This document shows, one piece after another, positions 21,000 to 33,429 of a DNA stretch of 52,934 nt. Made by a program: the position numbers and the translations under genes. The notes beneath the pieces are model-generated. The model worked only from the letters and a program-made list of their open reading frames with translations, searched no databases and was not told the origin of the DNA. The stretch comes from Termitomyces sp. T153 (taxonomy: Eukaryota > Basidiomycota > Agaricomycetes > Agaricales > Lyophyllaceae): contig JACKQL020000201.1 in assembly GCA_018296165.2 (NCBI GenBank), positions 1 to 52,934 on the forward strand, written 5' to 3'. How positions within the stretch are numbered: the stretch's first letter is position 1; the number at the start of each line of letters is the position of its first letter.

Positions 21000-23195
21000 A
21001 GCACCTCTCCACTCCTATCCTCCTCAAGCTCTTCAACAGCAACCCTACTTCTGCTGGAGACATCACACACTGCATGAAAACAACCATGACCTTTGCCAAT
21101 GGACAATGACAGGACTTCTGACTACTAGTCACCAAACTACATGTCTCTGCCCCCATTGTCCTAAGCTTCTCATAGCTCTGCTCCACCAATTCCTACATCA
21201 ACTGGACCAGCCTCATCCTCCACCTTGACCAGAATAGTCTGACTGACTCTGGACCAGTTCTCTTCAATGTCTTAACCCACTCCAAGGACTCTGGAGGTAC
21301 CACTGATGTTCCCTGGACCCCTCCACAGCTCTGCTCAAAGTCCACACAGTCATTCATCCTCAATGTCCAACTCAACAACTTTCCAATGGTCCTCCCTGCC
21401 CTTGTTGACAGCAGAGCCTTCAGCACATTTGTCAGCAACCAGCTCAATCTCCCTCACAATACTCTCAAGAAATCTGTTGAACTCCAGCTCTTTGGCAGAA
21501 GCCCTACCTCAACTGGAATCACCCACTACTATGACAATGCCCTCACCCTTGACAACAACTTAAGATTCCAGGTTTGGCTCCTTGTCACCCAGCTCCCAAA
21601 TTCAACTCCAATTGTGCTTAGACTCCCTTGGTTGCAGAATGTCAACCCCAACATCAACTGGAAGAACCTCACCATGTGATTTACAGGCCCCAAAGCAAGC
21701 CTAGTGGCTGCCATCCCCTCTCTGCCCCCAGTCCTCTTGGACCTCCAATGTTTACATTCTCAACTCCAGCAACTCTGGAGCAACCCAACTCCCCACAACC
21801 CTCATGAATGACCAAGAAAGGGAGGAAAGTGCACCTCTGCCCTGCTCCCCCTTAAACAAAACTCAATGGCTTTCCCCCAACATTCCTAGGAATCAATACA
21901 AAGGCCTGTGGTACCCCAACTAATGATGCCAAACCACTCTGGACAACTCCACCACAACTCCAGACCCAGCTGCCACTACCCACTTCCATCAATCTGGAAG
22001 CCATTGACATCAAAATCATTGCCACCATCCTCTTTGCACACATTCTACAAGACAGAACCCCCACCTTTCATCTTCAAATCACACCAGCCCTACCAAAGGA
22101 ATACCTATGTGCAGAAGCTACCCCACTAGGACAAAAGACAGAGGAACAAATCCTACACAATGTAGTTCTCCTGGAATATCATGAATTTGCTGACATCTTC
22201 TCTGAAGGGAGTGCAAAAGTACTTCCTCCACACTGCTCAAAAAAAATTGATCTCAAAGAAGGAAACTTCCCCCCTTTTGGCAAGATCTACAACATGTTGG
22301 AGATTGAACTCTGGGCCCTTAAAGATTACCTTGACAATATGCTTGGCAAGCATTTTCATATGCCCCTCAATTTCCATTGCCAAAGCTCCAGTCCTGTTTG
22401 CCAAGAAGAAGGATGGGTCCCTCCAACTCTGCATCAACTACTGGGGACACAATAAACTCACTAAAAAGAATTGGTATCCTCTCTCCTTCATCAGAAATCT
22501 TGTTGACTGCCTCTGCAGTGCCAAGATTTACACAAAGATAGACCTTTGCTCTGGCTACAACAATGTCTGGATTGCTCCACAGCATAAATGGAAGACTGCC
22601 TTCCACACCCACTATGGCCTCTTTGAGTATCTTGTGATGCCCTTTGGAATGACTAACTCCTCCACTACCTTCCAGTACTTCATAAACAACATCTCTCATG
22701 ACATGAATGACATTTTTGTTATTGTATACCTGGATGACATTCTGATTTATTCAAACTCACTAGAGGAACATCCAGAGCACATCTGCCACAGCTTAGAACA
22801 ACTCTGGGAGTACCACCTTCATGCCAAATCCAAGAAATGCTCTTTCCACACCATGGAGTTGAATACCTCAGAGTTATCATCACCTCAGATGGCATATGTA
22901 TAGACCCCACCAAGGTTGAGGCCATTCTCAACTGGCCCCCACCCTGCAACATCAAGGAGGTACAATCATTCCTAGGGTTTGCTAACTTCTATCACCAGTT
23001 CATTGACAACTACTCCAGAATTACTAAACTCCTTAATCAACTCACCTAGAAGGACACTCCCTGGGACTGGGATAGCAAGTGCCAGAGTGTATTCACCCTC
23101 CTGAGGAAAGCCTTCACCTCCATCCCAATCCTCTGCCATTTTGACCCCTCTCTGCTGATAGTACTCAAATGCAATGCCTCCAACCATGCCATTGC
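21000..23195 (+). pseudogene. Gypsy-2b: protease and reverse transcriptase
   Basis: Plus-strand Ty3/Gypsy pol relic. A first protease-like segment (about 21010-21235) reads LFNSNPTSAGDITH and LLVTKLHVSAPIVL. A second, fuller one starts near 21386 with PALVDSRAFSTFVSNQLNL. The reverse transcriptase is the best preserved in the window (22360-22900): APVLFAKKKDGSLQLCINYW, YTKIDLCSGYNNVWI, LFEYLVMPFGMTNSSTTFQ and an intact YLDDILIY catalytic loop at about 22728. After a frameshift, EVQSFLGFANFYHQFI begins the RNase H link. It is cut at 23195 by a solo LTR-A and continues at 24254. Numerous stops elsewhere. Confidence 0.85.
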
Positions 23196-24248
23196 TGTCA
23201 TGACCCATTCCCCAAACTCCTGACCTTTGTTTTCCAACCTGCTTGCTCCCCTGAGTCCTTCCCAATGCCCCACAAAACTCCCCCAACCCTTGCCCACCCT
23301 CCACACCCACTCCAGGTAACTCTGACACATCCCCAGCAAACCTCAATGATCCCCTGACCAACTCCAATGCCTTCTCCACAGCCATCCACACTTCCCCTGA
23401 CCTCCTGGAACCCTCCCCCACCATTTCTGACCTTGTTATACACCTCTGACTCACTACCCTGGTTCACCCAAGCTGCTCCGGAGTATCACAACAACCCTGG
23501 GGTGGCCTGCACCCCCAACTGATCCCATCAGAATATCACCATGGCATGCCTCTTGATTGTACCCAAGTGCCGTTGACTCTGTGCAGCTCCGTTGAATCCC
23601 ACTGCCATGCCCACTGTCCTCTGGAGCTATCTAGTAGTCAGTATATAAGTCATAGAGTAGCTCCTCATATGGTAGTCTTGATATTACTTGTGTTTATTGG
23701 TTTCTTATGCCTTGTGTTTTGTTCTGTCTCCATTTCTATTTCTAGTGTTGAATCTACCTTTTCTGTCTATCTCATCTTGTCTTGTCTCTGTCTTGTCTCA
23801 ATTGTCTCCTTCTCCTTTATTTTCCTAAGTTCTTCCCATCTCCAATATCAGTATGAACTCTGTGCATGCGCCATGACTCCCAAAACATTCTTATGCCAAC
23901 TCTGGACCTTGCTCTCCACTTGGCCCTGAACCCATCAAGTCTTACTTGATCCCCCTGTCAGACTCTGGCTCTGCCCCCAATCCTAGTGAAGCCCCTGTCT
24001 ACCCCACAGTCTGTTTACATGTCTACAGACTTGTCCCTGATGCTACTCAAGCCCAACATTAATATACTTGGTCTTAAACTTCTCTGGACCACTCCAGACT
24101 TGCTCAGACAGCTTCCCATAGCTTCCCCTTGCAAGTCTCACCCCTCCATGCCACCTCTGGAGTGCTAGGTTATAGGTGCAGGACATCATGTCCACCTAGT
24201 AAGAATTTGCCAGTGTAGCTGAGCCCCTGTCATCAGTGGAACCTGACA
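23196..24248 (-). mobile_element. Solo LTR-A, copy 5, with 5-bp target duplication
   Basis: Reads TGTCATGACCCATTCC at the left and GTGGAACCTGACA at the right, 1,053 bp. It is flanked by perfect ATTGC duplications (23191-23195 and 24249-24253) and interrupts the Gypsy-2b RNase H at NHAIA. The TATATAAG-containing block is at about 23643. Only a few CpGs remain. Confidence 0.88.
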
Positions 24249-24253
24249 ATTGC

Positions 24254-25900
24254 CAGCATTCTCCCAGATGGACTCTGGCAGCAAGGATTTCTGCTCTGTT
24301 GCTTTCTACACTTGCTCAATGATCTCCACAGAGCTCAACTAAAACAGCTACAATAAAGAACTCCTTGCCATTGTCAAAGCCTTCCAGCAGTGGAGAGCCT
24401 ACTTCAAAAGAGCCCACACTGCATCTAAGTTTACTCCAACCACAACAATCTGCAGTACTTCACCACTATGAAACAGCTCAGCTGCCATCAAGCTCACTGG
24501 TCTGAAACCCTCTCTGAGTATGACTTCACCATCCACTACCACCCTGGTTAACTTGGCACAAAACCCAATGCCCTTACCTGGAAAGAAGTCATTTGAGGTC
24601 GAGCAGAATGCATTTAACCATGTGGTAATCCCCCCTGAACACATTTATGCTGTGCTGATTATGAATGAAGAAGAGATCCTCCACAAAATTAGAAATGCAC
24701 CTCCAAACCCCTTTTTCACTCAGCATGACTCCTACAACAACTCCACCAATGAGCCAACAGCCAATGACCCCTTCATGCTGTCTCCAGACCACTGCCTCCT
24801 ACTCTACAATGGTAGGATCTATGCTCTGGACCACAAGAACATCTGCCTTGACATACTCTAGCAGCACCATGATCACAAGCTCTGGAGACACACAGGAATT
24901 TGTAAGACTCTCCAACTCATCTACTGGACTTACTTTTGGCCAGGAATGAAGAAGGACATCACACAATATGTATGGGCCTGCAAACCATGCCTCTGGGCCA
25001 AGGTACCCCATCATCACTCCTATGGCCTGTTGAAACCCCTCCTCATTGGTTTTTCCCCTGGTTCTTGATTTTGATGGACCATATTGTTGAACTCCCCAAC
25101 TGCAAAGGTTTCAACACAATCCTTGTGGTCATCTGCTGACTCACCAAACAAGCCCTCTTCATCCCTTACCACATCACCAACAACACTTTGGAGTTTGCCA
25201 AACTATTCCTCAAGCATATATTCTTCAAGCACAGACTCCCAGACAACATCATATCTGGCTGCAGCCCTCTGTTTGTCTCCTGCTTCTAGCAATTGTTATG
25301 CAAAGCTCTTGAAATAAAGACTAACCTATTGACCACATACCACCCAGAGACTGATGGACAGACTGAACAAGTAAACCAGACCTTGGAACAGTATCTCCAC
25401 CTCTATGTTAACTATTTACAGAATAACTGGTGCACAGAGCTTCCCTTTGCTGACTTTACTTACAATAAAATGCCTCACTCTGCCACTAGAGTTTCTCCCT
25501 TCTATACCAACAAAGGCTACACCCTTAGCTCACACTGTCACTCAAGGATGTTCCCTCCCATGTTACCCACAAAGTTGGCAAAGATCTCTAGTCCCTCTAC
25601 TAGTTTCTCCAGGACAAAATTAACACTGCCAACCAAGCCTATGCCAAGCACACCAACACCCAATATGACCCCACCTCCAACTGGACTCCCAGAACCCTAA
25701 TATAGCTCAATTGACACAACCTCAAGACCTGGAGGCCCTCCATCAAGCTCAACCACAAGTGACTCAGCCCCTTTGTCTCAACTCACACATACAAACTTGA
25801 CCTACCTCTGGGACTGGAGGGCCTCCACACTTCAACTATCAAAAATCAGGTTAGGTTGCAAGACAACCCTTTTGTTTGGCCCATCTTTGAAAATTTGACA
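24254..25900 (+). pseudogene. Gypsy-2b: RNase H and integrase
   Basis: Continuation of Gypsy-2b. RNase H remnants include the [24 protein letters not shown] segment near 24440-24510. The integrase zinc-finger relic spans about 24860-25010 (HHDHKLW, ACKPCLWAK). The core has MDHIVELPNCKGFNTILVV, a decayed second Asp region and an intact HPETDGQTEQVNQTLEQY at about 25340. FADFTYNKMPHSATRVSPF follows. The C-terminal chromodomain region is only faintly visible after 25700, ending near LTVEK (25900). Stops split every domain. Confidence 0.8.
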
Positions 25901-27290
25901 GTGGAGAAATGATCATCAGGTGTAGTTGGTTCCTTTTTACACATGTGGCTAACAAAGTTAACCATGTGCTGTGTGTCAGGAAAGGGGGCCAATTGAGCAG
26001 CTTTGAGCTATCAAGGAGAATGATATTTAAAATCTGATGTGATTGTGTGATGTGTTATTGAACATTGGAAGATTCTCACTAAGCTTGCGTACTTCAAATA
26101 TTGGAAGATTCTCACCAACCTTGTGTACTTACAGCCCACTTATGGCCAAAGTTCACACTGTTGATGTATTGGCATGGTAACTAGGGTGGAGTCTGGAAGA
26201 ATGTGAGCTTGGCAGCACAAAAGACATTTCCTTGGACATAATTAGTATACAAGCCCTGACGGTTGGAACCAGCATTTGGTAGTGAAGAGTCAGTGATGCT
26301 CTGCAATATCTGAAACCAACCCATCATCCATGAGCCATATCAAAACAGAACTCCCTGGGATGTGAAGAAATTTGATGTTACAGAACAGATGAAAAGCACC
26401 ATTTCTAGCACAGAAAATGTACAGTATAGTGAAAAAAGCTTAAGCCCATGAGATACATCTTGCAAGCAATTTGCAAGTACCTCCAGACTGTTCCAATACA
26501 AGTATAAGACATGTCAGTCAATTTTTCCACTTTCTGAAAAATCTAGTAATTTGAAGGAGGAGTCATCCATTCACCCATGCATTGGATAGCAAACAACAAA
26601 ATGATGACATAAAACTTGTTAGCACTTATCTACTATAACCTGAGCCAATAGCAGAGAAGAGGATGAGAGCAAGAAAGAGGTGATGCTGGTGGCTGAGTAG
26701 AAGGAGATAGTGACAGCAGTTGCTAGAAGCTTGGGGGACAAGATAGATGTAGAGGGTGGACCAGTTGCTGGCCCTAGCAGAGTCCAGTAAGTTTTGACTT
26801 CCCTTATCCTAGCACCTTCACTGATTTCTTATTGCAATACTAGCAAGTCTCCTGTCCCTGTGCCAGTCCCAGAGGTGCCAGTCATGAGCAATACCCCTGT
26901 GCCCTAGCAGGAGGTCCCACTTTCTTAGTGACTTGGGGAGTGGACCACTTCCTCCTATTTCCATATGTCTCTAACTATATCTAGTAAAGCAAGGAAGTGT
27001 TGTCCTCTCAGATGGACAAACAGATTGGTTGAACTACTAATTGTAGTTCACAATCTTGTTAATCACATACAGGTGAGCTAAGTGCCCATACTGCCTTCTG
27101 GCATGCATTAGGGCAACATGCCAGACTATTACTCTGCCCACTTTGTCTAGTAGGACTACCTGAGCCTACCTCTGCAACAAATGTAGGGACCCTACTATAG
27201 GGCTCTGGTGCCAACTCATGGGTGGGATGTCATATCCCACCTCTTTTGTCTTTTGTATTGTCTTCATTTTGTGAGTCCATTGATGGACTC
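25901..27290. other. Unassigned repeat-derived sequence
   Basis: No recognisable gene. A near-perfect tandem pair of about 36 bp lies at 26064-26130 (ATTGGAAGATTCTCAC twice). The last ~600 bp (26640-27290) look like a decayed gag-type ORF of an unknown LTR element because they run into a polypurine tract at 27291. CpGs are nearly absent. Confidence 0.4.
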
Positions 27291-27440
27291 AAGAGGGGGG
27301 TATGTAATGGAGCAGCTGTTACCTGCCAGTAATAATATACAATATTTATAACAATATTATTATTATTATTATTACAGTTATTGTACTTATGTAAGGCAGC
27401 ACCTTACTTTATACTTTGTAGACAGAATCAACTGGTATTG
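27291..27440 (+). repeat. Polypurine tract and start of an unknown LTR
   Basis: AAGAGGGGGG at 27291-27300 is followed by TATGTAATGGAGCAGC, the layout of a polypurine tract abutting an LTR start (TG at 27303). An (ATT)n microsatellite lies at about 27353-27374. The LTR is cut short near 27440, where Copia-2 integrase begins. I found no second copy in the window. Confidence 0.45.
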
Positions 27441-28853
27441 ACTTACATCATGTGAATTGTAAGCTGTGCAACCCATAACACAAATGTTACACACAGAAAT
27501 AGGTACTGGATATCATTCATTGATGGGTATGGGAAGTTTCCATGGGTATACTTCATCAAGAAGAAAAGCAAAGCATTACTAAAATTTTGCAAGTTCAAGA
27601 ATGACATAAAAACATTTCTTGGGGCAAAAATTGGCAAGCTCCATCTATCAGAACACTTTATCAACTTTCTTGAGTCTGACAGTGGTGGCAAGTACATTGG
27701 AAAGCAATTTCAGGATGAGCTTGGAAAAACTGGCATACTTCACCTCACAACAGCTCCCAATACACCTGAGCAAAATGAATTAGCAAAGCAGATGAACCAG
27801 ACCCTGGTAAACACAGCCACTGCAATGCTGATAGAATCTGGACTACCAGAAACTTTCTAGTCTGACATGATGCTCACTGCTGCCACAGTAATTAGCCAAA
27901 CTCCAGCTTTGGGACTGAAAAGAAAAGACTCCCTACACAGCAATATTCAGCCAAAAGGTTCATGTGTCTTGGTATTGCCCATTTGGCACCACTGCTTATG
28001 CTCTCATTCCAAAGAACAAGCAAAACAGGAAGTTTGTAGAGAAAGCACAAAAACCCATTCTCATTGTTACACTACTAGAAAGAAGGCATAACTCCTGGTC
28101 ATAAAAACAACAAAGGAATTCATCAGCTGTCATGTTCATTTTAATGAAAATTGAGAATCATCTCTGAATGTTTAAAAACTCACTAACAACAATGTACCAC
28201 CCTCTGAACAAAAGTGGGAGCCATACTTCATGCCCCTCACTAAACAAATACAGAACACTTCATCAGAAAGCAGTGACAACAATTTTGATGAAGAATTTAC
28301 CCTTGAACAGCATCTGGGGCTAGTGGGAGCACAAAAACCCAATCCTGCTGCTACCAAAGATGAAGCACCAGTCCCAACACCATCCATACCATGCTCACAC
28401 TGCCACTAGAAGGCCCAAGAAGCAGCACAGCCCCTGCATTGTTGACCACCACAAATTTTGGAAAATGCAAACACACCCAAGAGGGTACACAGCAATGCCT
28501 AGAATCATGGGGAGATACTCTGAATGTGCAAAGAGAGCATAGCATATACACTTAAAAGACTGTAGTCAGAGATGCTGATTATTGTTGCACCATTGAACTT
28601 CAGGAACAATAGAAGGATGAGAATTGAGCTGAAAAATGCACATGGCAAGCCAAAACACCACAAACACACAATTAGAAAAAACTCATCAAATGCTACTTGA
28701 TATACAAGCTTGTGCAGATGACCCTGAACTCAGTGATATGGCTGAGTTATCAGAGAATGACAATGACAAAGAAGTATTCTTTGTGAGATATCTCAGAGCA
28801 GTCCATTGGAATACTCTCTTCCCCAAAATGCAAAAGAGGCATTTGAGGGACCT
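27441..28853 (+). pseudogene. Copia-2 integrase to start of reverse transcriptase
   Basis: Plus-strand Ty1/Copia relic. The integrase core reads RYWISFIDGYGKFPWVYFIK, FLESDSGGKYIGKQFQDEL (second Asp), TTAPNTPEQNELAKQMNQTL and NTATAMLIESGLPETF, matching the family's DGGGEY and TPEQNGLAER segments; the Glu of LAER is now Lys. Next come the QKVHVSWYC-like linker and an acidic spacer (SDNNFDEEFTLEQHLGLVG near 28280). The sequence ends with ADDPELSDMAELSENDNDKE and LFPKMQKRHLRDL, the start of the reverse transcriptase region. LTR-A copy 6 cuts it at 28853. Frameshifts and stops throughout. Confidence 0.75.
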
Positions 28854-29902
28854 TGTCACAACCCACTCCCTAGACCCCCAACCTTGTTTCCAATCTGCTT
28901 GCTTCTCTGAGCCCTTCACAATGCCCCCTGCCAAACCCCCCAACCCTCACCTATCCTCCACACCCACACTGGGTAACTCCGACACTTCTCCAGCAATCCC
29001 TGACAGCCCCCTGGCCAACTCTGATGCCTTCTCCACAGCCATTGACACTTCCCCTGAGCCCCCAGAACCCTTTCCCACTGTTCCTGGCCCCATTATATGT
29101 CTCCGGCTCACTACCCTAGTTCACTCAACCTGCTCTGGAGCATCATGACAACCCTGGAGCAGCCTGCATCCCCAGCTGATCCCATCAGAATGTCACCACA
29201 GCCTGCCCCTTGATCATACCTGACACCCATTGACTCTGCACAGCTCCATCAAGCCCCACTGTCATACCCACTATCCTCCAGAGCTACTCAGTAGTCAGTA
29301 TATAAGTCATAGAGTAGCTCCTCATACTCTAGTCTTGATATTACATTAACTGGTTACTTGTGTCTCATGTTTCTTTCTGTCTCTGTTTCTATTTCTAGCC
29401 TTAAATCTATCTCTTTTCTCAGTCTCATCTTGTCTTGCCTCTGTCTTGTTTCAATTATCTCTATTTGCTTTGTTTCTCTAAGTTCCTTTCAACTCCAATG
29501 TCAGTATGAACTCTGCACATGTGCTATGATCCCCAAACATTCTCACAACAACTCTAGACCTTGCTCCCCACCTGGCCCCAGAACCCATCAAGTCTTGATT
29601 GACTCCCCATCCAACTCTGGCTCCACCCCCATCACTTGCAAAGCCTCTGCATACCCCACAATCTATTTGTGTGCCTACAAACTTGTACCTAACACCCACC
29701 CAAGCCAATGTCTAATATACTTGGTCTTAGACTTCTCTGGACCACCCTGGACTTGCTCGGATCACTCCCCTCAGCTTCCTCTTGCAGGTCCCTACACCCT
29801 GTGCAAGCCCTGAGGTGCTAGGCTATAAGCGCAGGACATTGCATCCACCTAGTAAGGACTCACTCAGTATAGCTGAGCCCCCGTAGTCAGCAGAATCTGA
29901 CA
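28854..29902 (-). mobile_element. LTR-A, copy 6
   Basis: TGTCACAACCCACTCCC to GCAGAATCTGACA, 1,049 bp. Flanks (GACCT and TAATA) do not match, so one side has been rearranged. The right flank begins AATATCAAGACT, a motif found inside LTR-A in the other orientation. TATATAAG block near 29298. CpG-depleted. Confidence 0.8.
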
Positions 29903-30118
29903 TAATATCAAGACTCCTCCTTACTCTGTTTTTAATCTCTGCATATAACCCTATGTACAGCCCTACTGGCTACTTAACCAATGTCTATGGTCAGCTGGTC
30001 CCTGAAAGCCCATACACCCCATTCTACCCAGGCCCCCCTGCAGATCAGTATGGTTGATGGAGTTTGGGGCCAAGCAAGTAGCAAGGTCCAGAGCTGATTT
30101 AAAGAATGCTTGGAGTTT
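29903..30118 (+). repeat. Internal fragment of LTR-A
   Basis: From about 30050 to 30118 the minus strand reads CATTCTTTAAATCAGCTCTGG and CTTGCTACTTGCTTGGCCCC, matching the inside of LTR-A. The portion 29903-30050 is weaker. It is joined directly to a Gypsy integrase fragment at about 30119, with no LTR end at the joint. Confidence 0.5.
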
Positions 30119-30616
30119 GTAATAGACAATGTTGTCCAGGAGCCTGTGCTTGGAGAATATGTGCTCAAGGAATAGCTTGGCAAACTCTGGAGCATTGTCA
30201 GTGGTGTGGCAGGGGATGAAGAGGGCTTGCTTAGTGAGGTGGCAGATGACAATGAGGATTGCATCAAAACCTTTGGAGTCAGGGAGTTTGACAATATGAT
30301 CCATTGATATTGAGGACCAGGGGCATTGGCTGACAAGGAGGGGTTTCAGCAGTCCATGGGGGTGGTGGTGGGGTACCTTGGCTCAGAGACAAGGTTTGCA
30401 GGCCCTTACATATTGTGTGACATCCTTCTTCATTCCTGGCCAAAAGTAAGTCTGGGAGATGAGTTGAAGAGTCTTACAAACTCCTGGATGTCCCCAGAGC
30501 TTGTGGTTGTGGTGTTGCTGGAGTATGTCAAGGCAAATAGACTTGTGGTCTGGAGCATAAATTCATCCACTCCAGAGCAGGAGGTGGCAGTCCGGAGAAA
30601 GCATGAAGGGGTTTTC
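30119..30616 (-). pseudogene. Gypsy-2d integrase fragment
   Basis: Minus-strand integrase piece: [20 protein letters not shown] and [20 protein letters not shown], preceded by zinc-finger-type sequence in the 30400-30600 part. It corresponds to 31800-32230 of Gypsy-2c. Both ends are fused to LTR-A fragments at internal points, so it is a chimeric remnant rather than an insertion with clean ends. Confidence 0.7.
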
Positions 30617-30738
30617 CTTGCAAGTTGCTACACCCCACACAAACCCCAGAGTGCTAGGTTATAAGCACAGGACATTGTGTCTGCTTAGTAAGGACTTGCC
30701 CAGTGTAGCTGAGCCCCTGTAGTCAGTGGAATCTGACA
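30617..30738 (-). repeat. Terminal fragment of LTR-A
   Basis: The last ~120 bp on the TGTCAGG side of LTR-A, read in reverse: AGTGCTAGGTTATAAGC through TGTCTGCTTAGTAAGGACT to GGAATCTGACA at 30738. The rest of the LTR is absent. Gypsy-2c begins directly afterwards. Confidence 0.7.
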
Positions 30739-33300
30739 CCAGCCCTATCAGGAGAATACCTCCAGGCAGAAACTACCCCACTGAAATACAAAACAGAGGA
30801 ACAGATCCTATACAAAGTAGTTCCCCCAGAATATCATGAATTCCCTGATGTATTCTCTGAAGGGAGTGCAAAAGAACTTCCTTTGCACTGCTCCTATGAC
30901 TACAAGATTGATCTCAAAGAAGGCACCTCACCTCCATTTGGCAAAATCTATCACATGTCCAAGATTGAACTCCAGGCCCTAAAGGATTACCTCAATGACA
31001 TGCTTAGCAAGGGTTTCATATGCCCTTGATCTCTGCCACTAGTGCTCCAGTCCTGTTTGCCAAGCAGAAGGACAGATCACTCCAACTCTGTGTTGATTAC
31101 TGGGGACTCAACAAAGTCACCAAAAAGAACTGGTACCCCCTCCTCTTGATTAGAGACCTTGTTGACTTCCTCCACAGTGCCAAGATCTACACAAAAATAG
31201 ACCTCTGCTCTGGCTACAACAATGTCTGGATTGCTCTGGGGCATGAATGGATGACCACCTTTCACACCTGCTATGGCCTCTTTGAGTACCTAGTAATGCC
31301 CTTCAGAATGACTAACTCCCCCACTACTTTTCAGTACTTCAGGAACAATGTCTTTGTTATCTGCCTTCCATTAGTGATGGGCCTACCTCAAAGGTTCCCT
31401 GCACCACATTCAAGTCTACTCTGACCACAACAACCTGCAGTATTTCACAACCATGAAACAGCTCAGCTGCCACCAAGCTCAATGGTCCAAAACCCTCTCA
31501 GATTATGATTTCACCATTCACTACTGCCCCAGATGACTTGGCACAAAGCCCAACTCACTCAAAGAATGGTCCAATGTGTATCCAAAGAAGTTGTTTGAAG
31601 CTGAGCAGAATGTGTTCAACTATCAAGTATTAATCCCCCCTGAGCATTTGCATGCTGTGCTGATTATGAACAAAGAAGAAATCCTCCACCAAATCAGAAA
31701 CTCACCTTTAGACTCCTTCTTCACCCAGCACAACCCCTGTAACAGCCCTGCCAATGAGTCAAATGCTGACAGCCCCTTCATGCTGTCTTCAGACCTCCAC
31801 CTCCTACTCTGGAGTGGACAAATCTATGCCCTGGACCACAAGTCCATTTGTCTCAACATACTCCAGCAGCACCACAACCACAAACTCTGGGGACACTCAG
31901 GAATTTGTAAGACTCTCCAACTCATCTCCCAAACTTACTTTTGGCCAGAAATGAAAAAGGATGTCACACAATATGTAAGGGCCTGCAAACCTTGTCTCTG
32001 GGCCAAGGTACCCCACCACCACCCCCATGGACTGCTGAAACCCCTCCTTGTCAGCCAATGCCCCTGGTCCTCAATCTCAATGGATCACATTGTTGAACTC
32101 CCCAACTCCAAAGGCTTTGACACAATTCTCATGGTCATCTGCCACCTCATCAAGCAAGCCCTCTTCATTCCCTGCCACACCACCAACAATACTCCAGAGT
32201 TTGCCAAGTAATTCCTCAAACACATCTTCTCTAAACATGGACTCTCAGACAACATTATCTCTGACCATAGCCCACTGTTTGTCTCCCATTTCTGGCAGTT
32301 GGTATGCAAGGCGCTAGAAATAAAAACTAATCTGTCAACCACCTACCACCTGGAGACCAATGAACATACAAAACAAGTAAACCAGACATTGGAACAGTAT
32401 CTCTGCCTCTATGTTAACTATTTACAGAACAACTGGCATGCAGAACTTCCCCTTGCTGAGTTTACTTACAATAACATGCCTCACTCTGCCACCAGAGTTT
32501 CCCCCTTCTATGCCAACAAGGGCTACAACCTCCAGCTCACACTATCCCTCAAGGATATCCCCTCCCACATTGCCCACAAAGTTGTCAAAGACCTCCAGTC
32601 CCTCCACCAGTTCCTCTGGGACAAAATTAACACCGCCAATCAAGCCTACTCAAAACATGCCAACACTCATGAGAGCCCACTCCTGACTGGCCCCTAGCAC
32701 CTTGGTTTGGCTTAATTGACAAAACCTCAAGACCTGTAGGCCCTCCATCAAGCCTGGTCACAAACAACTCAGCTCCTTCAAGATTCTCCAGAAGGTCTCA
32801 ATGCACACATACAAGCTTGACCTACCCCTAGGCCTGAAGGGCCTCCACCCCATCTTCCACATGAGCCTCCTCAAAAAACATGCTCCAAACCCCTTCTCTG
32901 GACAATGCCCCAGTTGACCACCCTCCATCAAAGTTGAGGACAAATATCACTACAAAATTGACCAGATCCTCAACTCCCACTTGGTCTGCAGTCAACCTCA
33001 ATACCTGGTCTGTTGGAAGGGCTATGGGCCTGAGGATAACACTTGGGAACCCCAAAAAAACCTTGATGGAGCCCCCACTGAACTCTGGGACTTCCATTGA
33101 CAACACCCTACTAAGCCCTGGAAGCCCCAGAACTAGCAAACACAGATGGCATTAGTGGGTATAACCCCTGCCTCTGGATTTATCAGGGATTCAACTCCCA
33201 CAAGTAACCCCCTTTATGTTTTATTTACTCCCCCTCACTTAACACTAAAAGAGTTCAATCACCCAGGCTGAAGTCTGAAAAAGGTTGTATGGACATACTA
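30739..33300 (+). pseudogene. Gypsy-2c pol with chromodomain
   Basis: Ty3/Gypsy relic. It opens in the linker before reverse transcriptase (compare 22085 on), continues with TSAPVLFAKQKDRSLQLCVD, YTKIDLCSGYNNVWI and LFEYLVMPFRMTNSPTTFQY, then jumps at about 31350 to the RNase H end, an internal deletion of the catalytic YLDD loop and most of RNase H. The integrase is well preserved (31576-32700): [66 protein letters not shown], and HLETNEHTKQVNQTL, where the Glu motif has decayed. A chromodomain lies at about 32930-33110: [30 protein letters not shown]. Chromodomains direct such integrases toward methylated histone H3 chromatin. Stops and shifts make it inactive. Confidence 0.85.
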
Positions 33301-33429
33301 TAATGTTACATAATGCTACAAGATAAGGGCTGATGCAGAGCATAAGAAGACAAGTCCAAGAAAACTCCCTACTCCCCCTCCCTCTCCAGATCCACTCCTG
33401 CTATCCTCCCCACCATGTCCACTTCCAGT

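Noticed and set aside
26064..26130. CRISPR-like repeat
   Set aside because: Only two adjoining units without spacers, in a eukaryotic repeat region.
27353..27374. (ATT)n run as a functional site
   Set aside because: An ordinary microsatellite within an LTR fragment.
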